Shown here: piece after piece, positions 24,790-37,500 of the stretch
Position numbering within the stretch: the stretch's first letter is position 1
How the letters are laid out: every line of letters begins with the position of its first letter
Source: Nosema muscidifuracis
Lineage: Eukaryota; Microsporidia; Nosematidae
Length of the DNA: 64,000 nucleotides
Reading direction: 5' to 3'
Assembly (NCBI GenBank): GCA_028335825.1
Contig: JAIOKI010000003.1
Coordinates: 248,001-312,000, forward strand
Made by a program: the position numbers and the translations under genes
Notes under the pieces: model-generated
What the model was told of the DNA's origin: nothing
The model's input: only the letters and a program-made list of their open reading frames with translations
Databases searched by the model: none

Positions 24790-26450
24790 TAATGTTAGCA
24801 ATTGGATCATAAAATTAAGCAACTTACTAGAATTTAATAGTATGTTGAGAAAAATGAATATAAATGAACCAATATTCAGAAAATAATTATATTAACACAA
24901 ATTCCAGAGTTCATGATGAGCTTTGATCTTAAAAAAGATTTTTATGGCATTAAGATAGAGGAAAAAGATAAGAATATGACAGTTTTTTAGTTTAATGGTA
25001 AAGTATTTAAATGAAACAGCACTGTAATAGTGTATAATAATGAACCTTAGATTTTCCAAAGTTTTGTATTAAATTTAATGGATGACCTTGTAGTACATAG
25101 TAAAAACATAGTAGAGCATAACTAACTAATATTTTAAATTTCGAACAAATTTTAAGAAAATAATATAAAATTAAATAAGTTATAGGTACAGTTTAGTCAA
25201 TCGAAAATTAAGTTATTATTAGTTATTCTAAATTATACAGAAATAATACCGTTAGAAATTACAAAATGAAACATTATAGTTTAAAACTCCGAAATTTGTC
25301 TTAAATGTTGAAAGGTTCTTAAAGTTTATGAATAGTTTAAAGATTCTATAGAAGATTATGCTAGATTGACTGTTGATCTTATCGATAGTTCAAAGACAAT
25401 GAAAAGAAGAAATATTAAATAAATAGATACATTACAAATAAAATATTGGGAGAAGATATTTTGTTTAGAACAAATGCAGGTGGTTTGGGATGGCAGCAGT
25501 TCTATTTCCAAAGAATAACAGAAGCGGGTGGATTCAAATTTAGAGAACACCAAAGAAATTTAAACATTTTGAATTGAGATGTAAAATTTCAGAAAACGAA
25601 ATGTATGCTGTTTTTAGGAATAAATAGAGGTTTAAGATATAGAGTTTGATTTCATTATTGAGTATAGAAAAAGGGTAAGAGATGATAATAATCAACGTGA
25701 TAATCAAATCGAAGGTAAAATAAAGATGATAATCATTTTAGATAAGAAAATAAAAGATAAATTAGTAATGTATTTTACGTGAACTTGTGCCATATAGACA
25801 AGATTATTGTTTATTAAAGCTGAGAAAGGCCATTATTGAACATATATAAAGCATATAGTATAGTAATAAAGATATAATAGGAAATAGTTGATTGAGTTTA
25901 TGTTTTATAAGCATATTTAGATATTAAGAAAAGCTTGGAATTGTTCTGATAGAATTTAGAAATAAAGAATACGTTGTTTTAGATGTCTAGTTATTTTACG
26001 AGAAGAATATTATAAAATAGATACTTAAAAAGCAAAAATTAATCTGAATCATAGAATTTTTAAAGACTTATGTATAAAAAGAAAGAACTCTAAATAAATT
26101 ATAACTTATAACGAATTTAGTAATGAGTAATGAGTACTTATGCGAATAATATAGCACGTTAAATATAAATCATGGAAAGTGAAAATAAAATCCCATAAGA
26201 GCAATGAAAAATTAACTGAATTATTAGAACGGTTTGTGAAATTATTTTGAAAAGTTTAAAAAAATCTTGTAGAGAAAATTACAAATAGGTAATATAAGTA
26301 TAATAAGAAAGATTCATATATGAAGGTAAGATTATTGGAGGTTCGTAATAAAAAACGCACTAATAATAAAAAGGTATAAATGAGTGAAGCTGTTTATATG
26401 AGAGTAATCTTCTAGTGTTGCGATGTTATATTTTATTGTTAAATCCTAAT
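24790..26450 (+). mobile_element. Ty3/Gypsy retroelement fossil
   Basis: The + strand shows an RT palm block 'MMSFDLKKDFYGIKI' near 24.91 kb, a catalytic 'LMDDLVVHS' box near 25.08 kb, an RNase H start ('TNAGGLGWQQFYF') near 25.47 kb, and integrase-like sequence to about 26.3 kb. Order and spacing are those of Ty3/Gypsy pol. It is a fossil with dozens of breaks and no terminal repeats seen. MULE copy 3 follows directly. Confidence 0.6.
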
Positions 26451-26479
26451 TATAAAAATTTCTTACATCAAGTAAATAT

Positions 26480-27190
26480 TATAGATGAATATTAAAAATA
26501 GTAGAAATTTTCCTTAATACAATACGAATAGATTTCGAAACTGCCTTCAATTTTCTCAAATTACGAGATATTTTCACTTTAAAAGGCTATATGGAGACGT
26601 GTTCAAAAGTTGTAACTCATCTCATTATATAATCAAATTAGATATTTTGCAGACTTTGTACAAATGATTACTGATTTAGTTTGAGTACCAATTGATGAAG
26701 ATTGAAATTACATAGGAAATTTATATAATTTTTATGACGAAAAATAGCAAGTTTATTGAATTATGTAAAAATTAATTGGCTATCCAATACCAGGGAATTG
26801 CTTAGCAGAAAGATATGTTTTCACTATGATATTCTTTGAGTAAACTAATAATTCCTTTGAAAGATTTTATTCAAAATTTAATGAGCTAATAAATAAAAAT
26901 AATTCGAGTTTCTTGGAAGTTCTATAGACTCTTAAAGATATTCAAATATTGAATGAAGCATAAATCTAAAGAATGGCTGCAAAAAAATAAAAAAAATATC
27001 TTGCCTGGGAAAGAGAAGTTGTGAAATTGTAATGCTTTTATTATGCACTTCTATTACTTGAAGATTCATTTGTGTGGATAAAGAGGATAAACTAAAGTAG
27101 ATGTTTAAATATTTTTTAGCATTTTGATGGTATAAAATTAAGAGAAGCTATGACGGAATTCAATGAAATTGCCAATGAACCCTTCTGTGG
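26480..27190 (+). mobile_element. MULE remnant, copy 3 (C-terminal half of transposase)
   Basis: This is the clearest MULE copy. Frame-by-frame reading shows the canonical C-terminal transposase landmarks: 'QAIWR/KAIWRRVQKL' after the FHF position, 'VPIDED', 'NYIGN', an 'ERYVFTMIFFE-TNNSFERF' block equivalent to the W-x-R-TNN-E-WH region, 'NSSFLEVL', and a trailing 'LNE'. It matches 9.0-9.56 kb and 37.5-37.96 kb. Several stops and frameshifts make it inactive. The N-terminal part is missing. Confidence 0.6.
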
Positions 27191-30100
27191 AAGCATTAAT
27201 GTTAAATAAAAAATTTGCTCGGATTTTTATACTCGAAAAATGAAGTTAATAGGCAAATTGCATTTTAAACTGCTGCAATTTCGGCAAAAAACAAGAAAAC
27301 GGCGAACACTCATCAGAATATAAAGAACTTTTAAGCAATACAATTTAAGTCAAATATAAGATCTCATAATAGTGCATTATTCCTATTTTGGTGCACAAAT
27401 AGAGAATATTAATAATGGTTCGTATTGCTTGAAAAATTATGGATAAGTATAACACCAATACGTACAATATTAATTATGTAAATGAAAACACTGCCAAAGA
27501 TACTTTTAGTTATATATTACAAAAACTAATGAATAATTTGAAATCCGAACAAATAATAATGCGAGTTATAATTTGCAGTAATGTCAGAAGTCGAAAGACA
27601 ACAAAAAAGTAATTGTATATTTAAAGAAGATATTAGGAAATGCATCAGGTCATTTATAAAGATAGAATATCAAAAAAAAGAGAATTATATCATGTTCAAT
27701 TGCTATTTATATTAGAAAAGAAAATCAATGCTGAAGATAGAGTAGACAAGATAATCAAAGACCAAGTTTGCTTAACTTAGTGAGGAAGCATATATGAATC
27801 ATCTATGTAGAACAGAATATGCATATAAGAATTTAATTATAGCATAAAAATAGCAATAGATATCAAATATACAAAAGAATAGAAGGAGAATGGTATACAT
27901 ACAAAAATACTTCTATCGATGACATATACGTTTTTCCTTAAAACAAATACTTGCTTAAAAGATATAACTACTACATAAAATCTATTAAAACATATACAAG
28001 GGCTAAGATTGTGCTAATCTTAAAATGAACGATATAATAATGAGATTGTTTTATTCATTAATCCAAGATATAAAAGCATATAAGAAGTTATGTGGAAATT
28101 GTTGAGATTCATTTGCACAACAAATTACACAAAGTCATAAGATTACCAATATAACAAATAATAATATACGAAAAGAGTGCTAAAGATAACAATCATTAAA
28201 TGAGATCAACAAGGATACATAGCTCTTGGCATACTTTGAGTTGAAAGAAAAATAATTGAATTCAGATGAAATTATTACTCAGAAATACTCTTAGACTATA
28301 ATTAACAAATGATATATGGCATAAAAACAAAGAGTCAAAGGTAAGGTTTTATCAATATTGTATTCTGTAGGTCCAGCTAAAAAAGATACTACCTTCGAAT
28401 ATTACTTCTTAATGTAAAACATATACTAACATTTGTAGAGACTGCATACGCTAGATGATTATTTTTATATGACAAATAATGCGTTAATGTCATGGAAGAA
28501 GCTACAACTACACAATTTCCTACAAGCACTAGACAATTACTCAGCTTCATATGCATATATAATAGATCACAAAATACATACAGGAAATTAAACATCTAAT
28601 TTGCTTCAAGAACTCAATACATACTTTACATCACATGGACTAACACTTTCTACCTTTAGTTTCCCGAATTACTAAAGAAACAAAGGCCTAATTTATGTGA
28701 AATATATAGACATAAAGATTAACATAAAATTTAGATAGCAAAGAAATTACATGGTCTCAAGATATGTGAGGCACAAATGATAATCCTGGAGAAGGGCTAT
28801 TAAAACGCATTTATTAACATAAACAAAGAAAAGTATAATGGATATTAGGCCAAAATGTTCAAAAAAAATTCAATATTTTTTAAAATAATTACTTAAGTAT
28901 TTTTTAACAATAATTACATTTCTTTAATATCTTTGGTTGTCTCTAAATCTACAAATTTAAATTCTATATGATAAGTTTAATTGCAAATTTTACTCATTTT
29001 CTAAAAATATGCCACTATCTATCTTTACTATTGTTTCTCTTGAATTTACATTAAATCATTCCATCCTATCAGCATTTATGAATGCCTTTGCATTAAATTT
29101 CTTTTCTTATTATCGGCTTTCCTCATGATTTTTCATATTAATAATAATAAATTATTTTCCATTGATAGTAATGAACTCTTTCAATCTTTTTTATACCTTG
29201 ATCACATATTTTTAAGAAAACTTACTGGTCTAATGGTTTTACACAATTTTTGCCAGACTATTTTATAATAGATATCTCGTGGAATATAAAAACATACACT
29301 CCTTTTCCTGATGTAATCTGGATTATTTTTGAATTATAGTTTATTTCAAATCTTAATTAATGATTTGTGGTTAATTTTGATTTTTAACTTTTTTCCACAT
29401 GACCTAAATTTAAATATTCTAATTAATCAATAATCTACATACATTTAATTGATAAATTTGTTTTATTGGGCGCTATTTTTTTTGGTGCTCGGCGTACAGC
29501 ACTGATTTTATTTTTACGCTTTTGTGTGATAATAATACGTCTTTTTTACACAATTACATCTATTCGCATTAAAATTCTTTAATATAGACAATAACGACAG
29601 ATAATACATTTTTTTAATTTCATAGTATTTTTTTATTGCTATTTATTTTCTTTACCTTTAAGTTAACAGCTGAATATATTATCGAGCTTGCTTGAGCTTC
29701 CAAAAATCATATCAAATGTACATTATGCACCATAAATTCATAAAGTATACACGTATTTTTTAAATATATATTAAATTATAAATTACTTCAATATTTACAA
29801 GATAATAGACTTATATGCGATAGATTATATTGCTATCCTTGGATATTAAGATGTGTGAATAAACAATGTGAACATTTCAAGCTATTTTTTCTGTACTACA
29901 TTGTAGTATTTTCAAGATAGTTGTACATTTATTATTAAAAAGATTAGGATGACCTAATCAAAACGTAAACTCTCATAAATGTATATCTGCAATTATTTAT
30001 ACCTTGACTATTACAATGGAAGATACTAGCACTACTTTGATGAAGCTTAATAAGAAGCTATTTTTGATGGAAGTGTAATAATTTCGATACCTAAAATTAA

Positions 30101-30199
30101 AAATATAGCCAGAAGCAGAAGTATTATTATAAAAAATGAAGTGAAAAAATTTAATTTTTATCAAGTAATGAACATCCACTAATACAGAAGAATCACTCA
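27191..30199. other. Gene-free stretch with unidentified eroded element sequence
   Basis: From 27.2 to 28.85 kb the + strand is adenine-rich like a + strand coding fossil, but no domain was recognised. From 28.86 to about 29.9 kb the + strand is T-rich, suggesting a separate minus-strand fragment. Frames at 28389-28595 and 29997-30236 on the minus strand are short and unconvincing. There is no start signal, tRNA or tandem repeat. Confidence 0.35.
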
Positions 30200-31640
30200 T
30201 AAGTATAATTTTGTTAATCATATGACTAGAGTTCAAATATAGTATGTTAAGAATTTAATGATAAGAAAAAATGTGATAACAGAATACAACGAGATGTTCA
30301 AACTGTTGACAGATCAAGATTATTGCGTTTTTTGTTTATTGATTTTTTAAGAAAATAAGCTTGATATAATGATTGAAATATTAAAAAAATAATTATTTAT
30401 CAATCCAAGATATAATGTACATTTGATACAGTTGACTCGTTAACTTAAATTAAAGTATTTTTTATAGACCAGAAGTGTCGTATCTAGGACAAATAATTTC
30501 AAAAATGATTATTAAAGCAAATATATCTAGATTTGATAAAAAATAGCTTTAAAGGTTATAAGAATTTATTAATTGTTTAAAACAACATTTAACAAGTTAC
30601 TGCGAAATACTAGCAGACATTACTTCAAATCTCAGTAAGAAGAAAACTTGTATGTCTCTGAAAAAGTGAAGAGATTCAGATTTTTTCCGAATCATAGAGA
30701 AGCGAAGCATACACTATCAACTAAGCAATAATTTAACTCGAATTTTCAATTTAAATAGATACTTATGATATATTGATAAAAGACACACTGAAATAAAAAG
30801 ATAAATCGATCTCTCATAGTAGCCAAAAGTCTAAAGAAACATAAATTAAATAACAGAATGAATAAGAAGATTTTAACGGTATCGTTATTATAAAAATATA
30901 TAAAGAAATATTTATATCAAGAGCCTGCTTTGTAGCATGTATACGAATAACCTCTGAGTTCAGATATGAAAAATGCTATTAGAAGAATATGATTATAAAC
31001 AGATACTTAATATTCAAACAAAAACACATTAGCAGATTCCACCTGTCAAATTTTTGATAGTAACTCAGATGAACAATGTTTTATACCAGTACGAGATAAT
31101 ATTAATGAACAAATACTACAAGAACATTCCCCTTCAAAAAATCAAACATGCTTTAGACAAAAGATGAGATTAATGATATCATATTTAGCTAATTATAGCA
31201 TTATATAGTTTATTAATAGTAAACTTAGATATTAAAGCGTCAATGATTACTTTTTTCATTGTAAACATTAAAAAAAGAAGAATCGGTGAACTAATATTCC
31301 TCATAAACAATTCGAAAAGTTTAATTTTAATATGACAAACATACGGAAATACTATAATAATATGAAATATAAAAAACATCTTTCGACATATACACAAATA
31401 TCAAACATATATAATTGGCGTCTCCGATTTATGTCACGATTTTGAGATTTCTGCCTTATTAGAAATATAACGAAAAGGAAGTAATTAGATTTACACAAAA
31501 GCTGATTGAGAGAAAATAAACAATCAGAGACCCTTTTAAAAGCTTGGGAACACCTTAACCTAAAAGAATCAAGAGATATTTAATTACTTTAAAAAACATA
31601 ATTCAAGATTTAAATCTCGACATACAAAGATACTTTAATT
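30200..31640 (+). mobile_element. Retroelement fossil, divergent Ty3/Gypsy-like
   Basis: The + strand contains 'PEVSYLGQIIS' near 30.47 kb, the conserved F/YLG block after the RT catalytic site, followed by the connecting helix region. A 'NTLADSTCQIF' box, matching the end of RNase H ('ADALSR'), lies near 31.03 kb. Wording differs from the other fossils in the window, so it represents another lineage. It is broken many times and is followed directly by a mariner remnant. Confidence 0.45.
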
Positions 31641-31649
31641 TTATTCCAT

Positions 31650-32470
31650 AAGACTAAACAATAATCACTGAAAGAAAGAACAGAATTGTAGGTTCTGAAA
31701 TGTTAAAGTGATTTTTCAATGATAACATTTTATATATCTCGAAAATATCTGATATTTGTAAAAATATTAGAAAACTTGTCCAGTATCGATAAAAGAAGAT
31801 TCAAATCTTGAAATAAAAAAAAATCTAAATCGTTCTAAAATGTAGCAGCCAAGTTAAATAATATCTGGTAAGGTAGAACTATAAGAAATGCACAGAAAAA
31901 GAGTAATTTTGGTAGTTTAGCTGCTAAGAAACCGCTACTTAGCAAATATTTTAAAAAATCAAGATCAAAGTGGGCTCTCAATAACATAATGTTTGATGAT
32001 AGTGATTAAGAAATAATAAATTGATCCTATTAATACAAATTTAATTGTTTGGGTAGGATTGAAGAGGTTTGTATGGAGAAAGTTAGCAACTAGTCTTGAG
32101 AAAAAATTATCATTAACTGTAAAATTTGAGTTGGAAGTGTAATGATATAGAGTTGATTTTTTTAGAAAGACATAAGACATTTAATCAAATATGTTGACTT
32201 ATTATCCTAAATTTCTAAAACCGACAAGTATGATAGATTTATCGATATATATCTTTCATAAAGATAATTTTTACTTAAAATGATATGACCAGTTCATTTA
32301 CCGGATTTAAGCCTAATAGAGAATTTATGAGCGTTTATAAAAAAGATTTAACGAATAATAAGTTATAAAATTATAAATTTGGCAAAGAATACCTGAAGAT
32401 TATATCAAAAAACCTTTAAATAGTATGCATATAAAATTTTTAGAAATAATTTGTTACATTTGATAGATAG
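31650..32470 (+). mobile_element. Tc1/mariner transposase remnant
   Basis: The third catalytic block is very clear at 32289-32348, conceptually 'PVHLPDLSLIENL' then 'AFIKK', matching the Tc1/mariner 'SPDLNPIENLW..LK' signature. Just before it 'HKDNFYLK' matches the 'QDNAPCH' block with the second Asp. After it 'IWQRIPEDYIKKPLNSM' (about 32375-32430) matches the C-terminal 'W..IP.E....L..SMP.R' region. Sequence from 31.8 kb carries the equivalent of the DNA-binding linker with R-R-L repeats. Stops and shifts interrupt it, so it is inactive. Terminal inverted repeats were not found by eye. Confidence 0.65.
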
Positions 32471-32689
32471 GAAAACAAAAACCAGACTCAAACTACCAAT
32501 AACGATACTTAAACATAGAGGTTCTGAACAAATAAAACTATTTAAACAGCTTTTGCTTTTAATAAATAATTAAGCTCTTAAAAAGTACTTTTTATCATAT
32601 GTCTTTGTTCTATTCTACCTTTTACTAAGTTCTGGAAGATAATTAATGTAAAAGGAATTCTTACAAGTTATATTATTTTTATTTAATTA

Positions 32690-34720
32690 TAAAGCTATTT
32701 TGTTTGCGACTGAACAATGAGGTAGACTGTCGGGCTTAGTGAGACCAAGAATATAAAAATCTTATCATTAAGATCACTTGAAGCATCTCTCCACCATTTA
32801 TATTCCAGAGAAATGCTTTTCAGTGTCTTTTTAGATCTATAGATATAGACTACAATTCGGTTGAATATAGTTAATTTATGTGTATTGTGATAGTTTGATA
32901 CTGCACTAACCCACATCATAATATACGTAATTATGGATGTCTTAAGGTTGTAAATCTGAGTTTTTATTCGCTAGGATATCATTTTTCCTGTTTAAACCTC
33001 TAAATATTGTCTATTAGTGTTATTATTACTTCTATTATAGTGATTTCTTTCATATTCATATAGATAACCTATAATTCAGGTCTATTGTTCTTATTTTGAT
33101 ATCTTTTTTTAGGGTTTCATTTTAATTTTTGTAAATTCATTCGCTATCACTTCTTGAACGAAGCGATTTCTCTATTCTTTTTAGATGTGATCTTAGACTT
33201 TTGTACATTAATAAATTCGCTATACATACACACCTTCTGTGAATTGATAAATTTATCTTTGTCATATTCATTTTGAAGAATATATTTGTTTTAAGTACAG
33301 CCAATGAATCTTAAGAATGTGAATCTGATTTCAATTATATATTTTGTTGAGTCAAACAATGTATATAGTGTCAAAAACATAATTTCAACTTAAATGTCAA
33401 TATTGAATAAACCTCTATATAGGTATTCTTCGTGAAAATACAATATTTCATTGCATTTGGTTTCAAAATCAAATGTCAATATTGAATAGATCTATAGGTC
33501 TTCTTCTTGAAAATACAATATTTCATTGCATTTGGTTTCAAATTCAAATCTTTATGTATAAGTGTTTGTCTAATAGTTTCATCTAATTTCTTGAATTCAT
33601 CTGGTATGAGATTAAATATTTTTACATAGTAATTTAAGGATGAAATATTATACTCGTTAATAGCCTAGATCGTAATACTATCGATTAATTTAATCTTGAC
33701 CGTGCTTTTTCGTTCTAGATTTTATTTGAGCGATAATTAGTTTTCTAGGTATTTGCTCATGTTTCTTTCGGTAACTCACAGATATTTGTACTCGATCTTA
33801 TCATCTAATTTGACCATTCAGTATCTATAGACATTGTATTTGTAGGTGATTTCTTTGGTTAATTTACAGATTGGTGGCTTTGTAGAACGCTTCATTTTCC
33901 TTAATAATTAGTTTAGGAGTATTTTCTTCTTTTGACATGAACTTAAGATCATTAATGAACAATATGTAATTTGTATTGTAAGTTTCCTTATAGTCATATA
34001 GCGGTGGATATATCATCGAAAATCTATTAGTAAACCTTTTAATTAGAGGATTTATATAAATTACAAATAGTAAGTTATAAGATATCATATTAGAAAATTA
34101 CTTTAGTTATTTTTTTTAGTATTTTATATTTTACTTCTTTGTAGATTTCTTTATGAAATTATACATCCACGTATAGAGTAGATATTTGTGGTAAAGAGAG
34201 TCGTTAAAGGCCTTCTTGAGTTTATCATTAGGCTTTTTGTTATTATCTATTTTTAAAATTGCCTGTTCTTTTGCGCATTGTATACCTCTTACCTCACCAA
34301 ATTATATTTCTGATATTAGTTCACTAAGTTCAATTTCTAGTTGTATACTTTTAGATACACATTTTGTTATAGGTTTATAAAGTTTACAGAGACAGGTGTT
34401 CAGCCTAAATTCTCATCCTGTTTAAATTATCTTGAATTATTAGATAAGTATCCCAAGTAGTGAGTCACTTTTCTATGCTTTCTCAAGAATTGATCGTCTT
34501 TTTAGTTATGATATATGATTTCCATATATCGAGTCAAACTTTTTAATAGAAAAGTATAGATTTATCTTGTCTTATGCTTTCCTTTTGGTAGATGCTTTTT
34601 TTTACATCTTATAATATTCTAAGCTCAAGAATCCAGTACTATTTAAGTGTCATAGGACAAGCTCCTCATAAGTTTTACAACTTTCGATCTCCTTCTTTAT
34701 TTATGTTTTGTTCCATATAT
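32690..34720 (-). mobile_element. LINE remnant, R4/Dong-like (RT plus restriction-like endonuclease region)
   Basis: Minus-strand reading gives non-LTR RT landmarks in order: 'RGIQCAKEQAILKIDNN' near 34.3 kb, 'KKAFNDSLYHKYLLYTW' near 34.2 kb, 'NLLFVIYINPLIKRF' near 34.07 kb, and 'LFINDLKFMSKEE' near 33.95 kb (the F/Y-x-DD-L-K-L-y site, with Asn in place of the first Asp). 'IEYKYL' and 'INEYNIS' follow near 33.7 kb, and 'NAMKYCIFKK' near 33.5 kb (equivalent of the LY-x-R-GGRGL box). A C-terminal frame at 32919-32695 ('RIVVYIYRSKK') fits the domain before the restriction-like endonuclease. This order is that of R4/Dong/NeSL-type LINEs. The copy has scattered stops; the stretch 33.5-34.1 kb is comparatively well kept, so it may be younger than the LTR fossils. 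The 5' end is undefined. Confidence 0.55.
33392..33547. repeat. Tandem duplication, two ~77-79-base units
   Basis: Two direct copies (33392-33470 and 33471-33547) share 'aatgtcaatattgaata' and 'aaaatacaatatttcattg' blocks and differ by a few bases and a small length change. They lie inside the LINE, so the 'LKPNAMKYCIF' segment is encoded twice on the minus strand. The duplication is probably a local replication slip after insertion. Confidence 0.8.
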
Positions 34721-35829
34721 TTTCCAAAATTTTTTAATTCCTTCCGTACCAAAGTTTGTTGAATAGTTCTCTTTCCTTATTATAGGTCTATATAAAACTT
34801 CCCTTTATATAGCTCATACTTTCTATTTCTTGTTTTGTTATTTTCCGATCATTTAAACTGTGAACTTATTTAATTTAGAATTATATCCTCTTCTAACTCA
34901 TACTTTAGCGCCATTGTATAGATTTTTTTACATTTTATTTTCTTTTTCATTTAGTTCTTCTTTACTTTGTTCGAAATTAACTATAGGAATATTGATTCTT
35001 TCCGAATCATAATTTTTATCTCTATACTTTCTATCTAATTAGATTGATATTTATTCTTTTGAATAAAATCGTGATACAATTTCTATGTTGACTGATAAAT
35101 CTAGTCTATTTTTATTAGGTTGTATGATAAATGAATAAAAAAAGAATCTGTGATTACTCCTATATATGAGAGTACTTCAAAATCATATCTATCGTATGTC
35201 ATCTTAAGTGTTCTTTCGAGATCTAAGATAATATTCATTTTAGCAGCTGTATTCGTATTTACGAGAATATTTTAATATTGAAGTATCTTCTTTCATCTCT
35301 GGTAGTCTTTGCATCTATTAAGTCAACCAAGTCTTTAATATATTCTTCGTGTCCTCCTAAACTTTTCTATTTTACAGTGAGAAATATACTTACTATGTTC
35401 AGTTCCATGTGAGCCATTTTTTATCTTTAAACCTGTTCACTTTGCTTGAACTTCATTAATTTTTTCCCCATCTTCTAAAAATTCTATTAAAACTTCTCTA
35501 GATCATAGAGTTCATGTCATCTAGAGATTCCAGTGCCGATTTATTGCTTGATATTTTGTTTTCTAGCTTTTTGACGTCTTTAATTTTTTTTTGCTAGTTT
35601 AAAGATTAAATCATGTTTGTTCTCATTGTTTTTGTTAACTGTTTTCTTTATCCTTCATTTTCTATACAAGTTACTAAATATTATTAAAATATTCAGTTTT
35701 AAATTAAAAATTCATGATATCAATCATTATTTTTTCTTAAAATTAACTGTTACATTATGATATATTATTAAACTCTATTTATGTTAAGCACTTATATGAA
35801 GTCGATATCAAAGAAGAATTATCAAATCA
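34721..35829. other. Stretch left of a + strand fossil, probable LINE 5' part
   Basis: T-rich on the + strand like the neighbouring LINE, so it may be the LINE N-terminal region read from the minus strand. No domain was identified. Past about 35.75 kb the composition changes toward the + strand fossil. Confidence 0.3.
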
Positions 35830-37500
35830 ACTACGGTGGCTTAGGTGGTCAGAAACATGCTCGAAGATAGAAATAATGAGAAGAATAGATGAAAGATAAA
35901 ATATTTTAATTTAATTCAAAAGATTAGTTTTGATTCAGAGTCAATACGGGAACGAGGATATAGAAATTCAGAAAGAGATCTTAGTGTAAAAGTTATTTGA
36001 AATATAAAGAGTTTAGCTGTGGACGAGTCGAGTTGAATTTAGAGAAATATCTAAAGAGTTTAAGAATTTTTTTAGTATGGTTAAACATTATATTATGCAT
36101 TGCACGATATATAAATGTAAAATAAGTACACAACCAGACACTAAGGTTTTTTCAAAAAAAATGACAGATAGTTCCTCAGACACCGATAAAGATACTGAAC
36201 TTTATTTTAATGAATTGAGTAGAAGAAGATTATTGAAGAGTCGAATTCTGACTGGAGAACCACGATAAGATCTATTTAAAAGCCTGATGGTAGAATTATA
36301 TTGTCAAAAAGACAGCTATATGTTAGAAAATATTATAGATATATTAAAAGAAACTCAAAGTGCGAAATATATGACATTATTTGGTTTAAAGGAGACATTA
36401 TATAGTATTGAGATTAAAGAAAAGCATGAGCAAAAAACAGCTTAAAATTTAAATGTTAAGGTTTACGAAGAAGACTCTATGGCTATATAATATAAGAATA
36501 GCCCACAGATATTACAAAGAGGCATGTATAGAATTTTTAGATATATGAGAGATAGTGAATGTAGAGATATACATGAATGATACTGTATTATATAGTAAGA
36601 ATTGTAGAATAGTAATCAATATAAATATGATACTAGTGCAGTGGCCCTAAAAGAAATTTACGCCGACAGAAAATATAAATTTCGAAGAAGAAAATATTTG
36701 CCGTGCTTTGGTATTAAGAAATTCGAGTACGAATTAAGAGGTATAAAATTTATAAATAATCCAGATTTTAAGAACGCTAGAATTAATAGGTGGGTCGAGA
36801 AAATCCAAGAATTCGATTTTGATATTGAATCCAGAGCACCAAAAAAATTATAGTAGAGTATATACGACAGAAGAGGAAGATAAGAAAAAGATCAATGAGG
36901 ATCTTTGAGATAAACAAATATATTAAGTTAGTTGTTGGGAAATAGTTTGATTTTAGATAATGGTAGATAAAATGAAATGCTTCTGTAAAGAATAAAAGAG
37001 GAACTATGTATGGATTGTATAATTTGAGTTTAAGCAATAGGTACAAGACAACGGTGTATTATGAACTAAGAAAAAGATATTATTGGCAAGGTATAGAGAT
37101 TAAATTTGTTTTTTAAAATTGTGAGCAATGCTAGATATATAATCTTAAAACGCATGGCGTGAATGGCTATATAGGTACGACGATATGTTAGATTTTTGAG
37201 AAGAAAAATTGTTTGTAATCGTAGTGATGGATTATCTTAGAAGAAGATTATGAGCAAGGATATTAGAGAGTAGGCATGTATCTGGGATTGTTGAATTTAT
37301 TAAAGAAACTTGTAAGAAGATCGAAAGCCAGAGAAAATTATTGTAGATAAGAAAATTCTGTATTATGCATGTTAGTGAATTATGTAGAATGCTAAATTTT
37401 CACATGGGAAAGTTAGCGTTGAAGCACATAGAAGCAACTCAAGAGTGGAATTAATCATTAGAACGATAAGAGATAGTATAAAAGGCCAAAGTAGAAAAAA
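35830..37500 (+). mobile_element. Ty3/Gypsy retroelement fossil with RNase H and integrase
   Basis: A well preserved RNase H end lies at 36641-36853 ('IKKFEYEL', 'NRWVEKIQEFDFDI'), matching the Ty3 pattern 'K-F-YL...RW-L-LQ-FDF-I'. It is followed by an integrase zinc-binding region ('YYWQGI...CEQC', about 37.07-37.13 kb) and core (to about 37.47 kb, ending in an 'ALKHIEATQEWN' region). A 63-codon frame at 36077-36268 with a Ser/Asp-rich patch may be gag or protease. It is broken many times, no terminal repeats were seen, and MULE copy 4 cuts in directly at the end. Confidence 0.6.

Noticed and set aside
36641-36853. A 70-codon frame that could be called a gene
   Set aside because: Its content is the end of a Ty3-type RNase H and it belongs to the fossil at 35.8-37.5 kb.
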